Shown piece after piece: positions 21,127 to 23,793 of a stretch of DNA of 23,793 bases. Numbering within the stretch: position 1 is the stretch's first letter; every line of letters begins with the position of its first letter. The DNA is taken from assembly GCA_964477685.1 (NCBI GenBank), contig CAYZHK010000019.1, positions 1-23,793 of the forward strand, written 5' to 3'. The translations under genes were made by a program, and so were the position numbers. The DNA comes from JACTUC01 sp964477685 (GTDB taxonomy: Archaea > Thermoproteota > Methanomethylicia > Methanomethylicales > Methanomethylicaceae). The notes under the pieces are model-generated. The model was given only the letters and a program-made list of their open reading frames with translations, was not told the DNA's origin and did not search any database.

Positions 21127-21666
21127 TTGTTCGTGGAACTACGGCTTCATGGAAGGGGCGGGCAGGGAATCGTAACCGCCTCAGAGATGATCGTTGAAGC
21201 CGCCACCATTGAGGGTTTTTTCGGGCAGTCCATCCCCATCTTCGGCGCAGAGCGGAGGGGGGCCCCTCTGTCGGCATCGGCGAGGATCTCCGATGCTCCG
21301 ATAAGGAGGCACAGCCTAATCACCAACCCGGACATGGTGGCAGTCTTTGACCCACTCTTCCTGACGCTGCCGGAGGTCACGGCCGGCCTCAAGGATGGCG
21401 GCACCATCATAGCCAACCACAGGGAAGCGAAAAAGATCGGCAGCTTCAGGGTTTTTGTTGTCGATGCCACCCGCATCGCCGTGGATAACGGTCTAATGGT
21501 TGCAGGGTGGGCTGTGGTCAACACTGCGATGCTCGGGGCCATTGCAAAGGTGCTGGGCAACATCTCCAAGGAGGCTGTTGAGAAGGTTGTCCGGATGAGG
21601 TGGAGCGGGGAGCTGGGGGACAAGAACATCAAGGCAGCCCTACAGGCATTTGGGGAGGTGGCCTGA
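21127..21666 (+). CDS. porG: 2-oxoacid:ferredoxin oxidoreductase, gamma subunit
   Basis: The gamma subunit of the pyruvate (or related 2-oxoacid):ferredoxin oxidoreductase, which oxidatively decarboxylates the acid to acyl-CoA while reducing ferredoxin. The protein is 179 residues. The N-terminus has the family motif LRLHGRGGQGIVTASEMI (5-22). FGAERRGAPLSASARIS and a Rossmann-like C-terminal part follow. The TTG 21127 start gives the expected short N-terminus; GTG 21133 is an alternative. The stop overlaps porD as TGATG. The substrate cannot be told from this subunit alone. Confidence 0.93.
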   Translation: MFVELRLHGRGGQGIVTASEMIVEAATIEGFFGQSIPIFGAERRGAPLSASARISDAPIRRHSLITNPDMVAVFDPLFLTLPEVTAGLKDGGTIIANHREAKKIGSFRVFVVDATRIAVDNGLMVAGWAVVNTAMLGAIAKVLGNISKEAVEKVVRMRWSGELGDKNIKAALQAFGEVA

Positions 21667-21956
21667 TGCAGGAATCGGCTGAGAGGAAAGGGGCTCCAAG
21701 GGCAAAGCGGAAGGTGGCCCTCTCCAAGCCATCGGCAGGGGCCTCCGGCAAAACAGGCATGTGGAGGCTTAAAAGGCCAGTTATGGACCAGAAGAAGTGC
21801 AACAGGTGCCTCATCTGCTGGCTCTACTGCCCCGAGTCGGCAATAACCAGGGATGGGGAGAACCGGGTGTCCATCAACTATGAGTATTGCAAGGGCTGTG
21901 GCATATGCTCGGAGGTCTGCCCCTCCAAGGCCATAACGATGGTTAAGGAGGCGTGA
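21666..21956 (+). CDS. porD: 2-oxoacid:ferredoxin oxidoreductase, delta (ferredoxin) subunit
   Basis: The electron-transfer subunit of the complex, 96 residues from ATG 21666. Two 4Fe-4S motifs are complete: Cys45, 48, 51, 55 (CNRCLICWLYCP) and Cys75, 78, 81, 85 (CKGCGICSEVCP). The N-terminal 35 residues are basic and low in complexity (ERKGAPRAKRKVALSKPS), ahead of the family-typical MWRLKRPV. The frame is open upstream to 21600, but the start overlapping the porG stop is preferred because the upstream part reads through porG. Confidence 0.93.
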   Translation: MQESAERKGAPRAKRKVALSKPSAGASGKTGMWRLKRPVMDQKKCNRCLICWLYCPESAITRDGENRVSINYEYCKGCGICSEVCPSKAITMVKEA

Positions 21957-21959
21957 AGG

Positions 21960-23123
21960 TTGATACTGACCGGCAACCATGCGGTGGCCTACGGCGTCCG
22001 TTCTGCGAAGGCAGAGGTTGTCGCTGCCTATCCCATAACGCCGCAGACGCAGATAATTGAGAAACTGGCAGAGCTCATCGCCAGGGGCGAGATGAAAGCC
22101 AAGTACATCCGGGTCGAGTCCGAGCACAGCGCCATGGCAGCCTGCATTTCGGCAGAGGCCTGCGGCGCGAGGGCCTTCACGGCCACCTCGTCTCACGGTC
22201 TGATGTATATGAGCGAGCTGATCTTCTGGGCCGGGATGGGGAGGTTCCCTGTGACCATGGCCGTAGTCAACAGGTGCCTTGCCCCCCCATGGAGCATCTG
22301 GAACGAGCACACTGATATACTGACCCAGAGGGATGCGGGTTGGGTGATTATGATGTGCGACAGCGCCCAGGAGGCCTACGACATCGCGGTGCAGGCATAC
22401 CGGATAGCTGAGGACGAGAGGGTTCTGCAGCCGGTGATGTATGGCCTTGACGCCTTCAGCCTCTCCCATACGGCCGAGAATGTCGATCTCCTTGACCAGG
22501 AGGATGTGGACGGATTCCTCCCCCCCATAGAGCCTTCGAAACTTGCCTTCTATCTGGACCCTGACAGACCTGTCACCTTTGGCAACCTTCTTGGCCCGGA
22601 TATGATGATGGAGTTCAGGCACAGGATCAAGGAGGGGATGACGGCCGCCCTTGGCGTCATCGAGGAGGTTGCCAGGGATTACTCCCGCATCTCGGGAAGG
22701 CCCCAGCCGGGCCTCCTTGAGGACTACAGGTGCAGCGATGCGGAGGTCATCCTTCTCTCTGTTGGGGCCTCCTGCGGAGATGCCAAGGAGGCGGTGGACC
22801 AGCTGAGGGATGAGGGCGTCAGGGCAGGAACAATAAAGCTGACGACCATAAGGCCCCTCCCGGGCGAAAGGCTGAGAGAGAAGCTGGGGAACACCAAGGC
22901 CGTGGCTGTGGTGGACAGGGACTACTCCTATGGGTTCGGCGGGATACTGGCAGGGGACATAGAGAGCGCCCTGCAGAGGGGCGTTGCCAGATACATCGCC
23001 GGGATCGGCGGCCGCGACATCAGCGTTGCAGATTTCCGGGGCATGATGATGGATGCGCTCAGGGGCAGCGAGGCGGGAGGCGGAAAGCCGGAGGTGTGGT
23101 GGGGTCTGAAGGAGGTGCCGTGA
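21960..23123 (+). CDS. porA: 2-oxoacid:ferredoxin oxidoreductase, alpha subunit
   Basis: The alpha subunit, contributing to CoA and thiamine diphosphate sites. The 387-residue protein is of the usual length. It has TGNHAVAYGV at 4-13, AAYPITPQTQIIEKL at 22-36, the glutamate motif VESEHSAMAA at 52-61 and TATSSHGLMYM at 74-84. CLAPPWSIWNEHTDI follows later, and a C-terminal domain has VVDRDYSYGFGG and a GIGGRDIS segment. The TTG 21960 start has GGAGG at 21947-21951, eight bases upstream. It follows porD by three bases and precedes porB by one. The set resembles pyruvate oxidoreductase, but 2-oxoisovalerate or 2-oxoglutarate specificity cannot be excluded. Confidence 0.94.
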   Translation: MILTGNHAVAYGVRSAKAEVVAAYPITPQTQIIEKLAELIARGEMKAKYIRVESEHSAMAACISAEACGARAFTATSSHGLMYMSELIFWAGMGRFPVTMAVVNRCLAPPWSIWNEHTDILTQRDAGWVIMMCDSAQEAYDIAVQAYRIAEDERVLQPVMYGLDAFSLSHTAENVDLLDQEDVDGFLPPIEPSKLAFYLDPDRPVTFGNLLGPDMMMEFRHRIKEGMTAALGVIEEVARDYSRISGRPQPGLLEDYRCSDAEVILLSVGASCGDAKEAVDQLRDEGVRAGTIKLTTIRPLPGERLREKLGNTKAVAVVDRDYSYGFGGILAGDIESALQRGVARYIAGIGGRDISVADFRGMMMDALRGSEAGGGKPEVWWGLKEVP

Positions 23124-23124
23124 G

Positions 23125-23793
23125 ATGGTGCTGACGATAAAGGACCTTACTGCAGAGGAGTACGTCCTGCCGGGGAACGCGGCCTGTTCGGGCTGCTCGG
23201 CGATCATGTCCCTCAGGATAGCCCTCAAGGTGCTTGGCCCGAGGACTATTGTGATCATACCTGCCTGCTGCAGTTCGGTTATACAGGGCTATTACCCCAG
23301 ATCACCAGCTAAGGTGCCCTTAATCAACACGGCGTTTGCGGCAACGGCGGCATCGGCGAGCGGGATACGGGCAGCGTTGGACGTGAAAGGGAGGCAGGGC
23401 ATAAATATCCTGGGCTGGGCCGGGGACGGCGGGACCGCCGACATAGGCATACAGGCGCTGAGCGGGGCTGCCGAGAGGAACGAGGACTTCATCTATGTCT
23501 GCTACGACAACGAGGCCTACATGAATACCGGGACCCAAGGGAGCGGGGCCACCCCTAGGGGGGCGCTGACGACGACCACGGTGGCAGGGAAGAGCGAGAG
23601 GAAGAAGGACATGCCCGGTATAATGATTGCCCATGAGGTGCCGTACGTGGCAACGGCAATTGCTGCATACCCCCTGGATTTCGCGGAGAAGCTGAAGAAG
23701 GCCATGGGAATTCGTGGGCTCAAGTACATTCACCTCATAACGCCCTGCCCGCCGGGCTGGAGATTTCCTGCAGAGAAGTCGGTGGAGGTGGGG
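23125..23793 (+). CDS. porB: 2-oxoacid:ferredoxin oxidoreductase, beta subunit, 3' end outside window
   Basis: The thiamine diphosphate-binding subunit. 223 residues are visible of about 290-310. Cys21 and Cys24 (GNAACSGCSA) and a Cys at 48 or 49 (PACCSS) are the expected cluster ligands. The diphosphate motif WAGDGGTADIG is at 98-108, and the family motif YDNEAYMNTGTQGSGATP at 127-144 completes the site. Later, HLITPCPPGWRF (203-214) holds another conserved Cys (208). The start is ATG 23125, one base after the porA stop. The C-terminus is cut by the window, not by a mutation. Confidence 0.95.
   Translation, partial: MVLTIKDLTAEEYVLPGNAACSGCSAIMSLRIALKVLGPRTIVIIPACCSSVIQGYYPRSPAKVPLINTAFAATAASASGIRAALDVKGRQGINILGWAGDGGTADIGIQALSGAAERNEDFIYVCYDNEAYMNTGTQGSGATPRGALTTTTVAGKSERKKDMPGIMIAHEVPYVATAIAAYPLDFAEKLKKAMGIRGLKYIHLITPCPPGWRFPAEKSVEVG

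Noticed and set aside
21147..23258. A 703-codon open frame on the minus strand opposite porG, porD and porA.
   Set aside because: It mirrors well-supported genes across three of them, and its translation is Pro/Arg/His/Gly-rich without a recognisable motif. This is typical of antisense frames in G/C-rich DNA.

Overview
The window is a gene-dense piece of an archaeal chromosome. It encodes an archaeal replication set: an Orc1/Cdc6 initiator, MCM, a GINS subunit, both replication factor C (RFC) subunits and the Hel308 helicase. Upstream regions carry TATA-like promoters, and a tRNA-His gene contains bulge-helix-bulge introns. The sequence is G+C-rich, uses many GTG and TTG starts, and favours AGG for arginine. 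The noncanonical tRNA intron and the gins23-mcm pairing lean towards the Thermoproteota/TACK side of the archaea. That placement is an inference; nothing here fixes the genus.

Layout from left to right: (1) the 5' half of a nicotinate phosphoribosyltransferase on the minus strand (1-580). (2) A minus-strand replication block: a Gins23-like subunit, an MCM interrupted by two full-length inteins (5447-6559 and 3662-5203), and hel308, which overlaps mcm by 4 bases. (3) An ECF transporter S-component and a membrane-anchored coiled-coil protein of unknown function, both minus strand. (4) A plus-strand rfcS-rfcL pair (9924-12091). Its 3' end overlaps by 62 bases with moaA from the opposite strand. 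(5) A compact minus-strand run orc1/cdc6 - winged-helix regulator - moaC - moaB - mobB - moaA. It joins a replication initiator to molybdenum-cofactor synthesis genes, mostly with 4-base stop/start overlaps. (6) Minus-strand corA, a THUMP-domain RNA-binding protein and an AIR-synthase-related protein. (7) A divergent plus-strand DUF362 protein with two 4Fe-4S motifs. (8) A minus-strand tRNA-His(GUG) with two introns. (9) A small membrane protein and a RidA protein, both minus strand. (10) A plus-strand porG-porD-porA-porB operon for a 2-oxoacid:ferredoxin oxidoreductase, cut off by the window end.

How the genes fit together: Orc1 loads or marks origins, MCM with GINS forms the core of the replicative helicase, RFC loads the sliding clamp and Hel308 acts at stalled forks. 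Most of a replisome toolkit therefore sits within about 15 kb. MoaA and MoaC make the first pterin intermediate of molybdopterin, MoaB activates it and MobB serves later nucleotide attachment or delivery. The por operon links 2-oxoacid oxidation to ferredoxin reduction. No CRISPR array, insertion sequence, phage or defence system was recognised. The mobile DNA seen is the two homing-endonuclease inteins and, in a looser sense, the tRNA introns. No stretch longer than 300 bases lacks a gene. The clearest unusual signals are the doubly interrupted tRNA-His, the doubly interrupted MCM with different splice nucleophiles, the orc1-Moco operon, and a 14-bp palindrome placed between the TATA box and expected start of the por operon.
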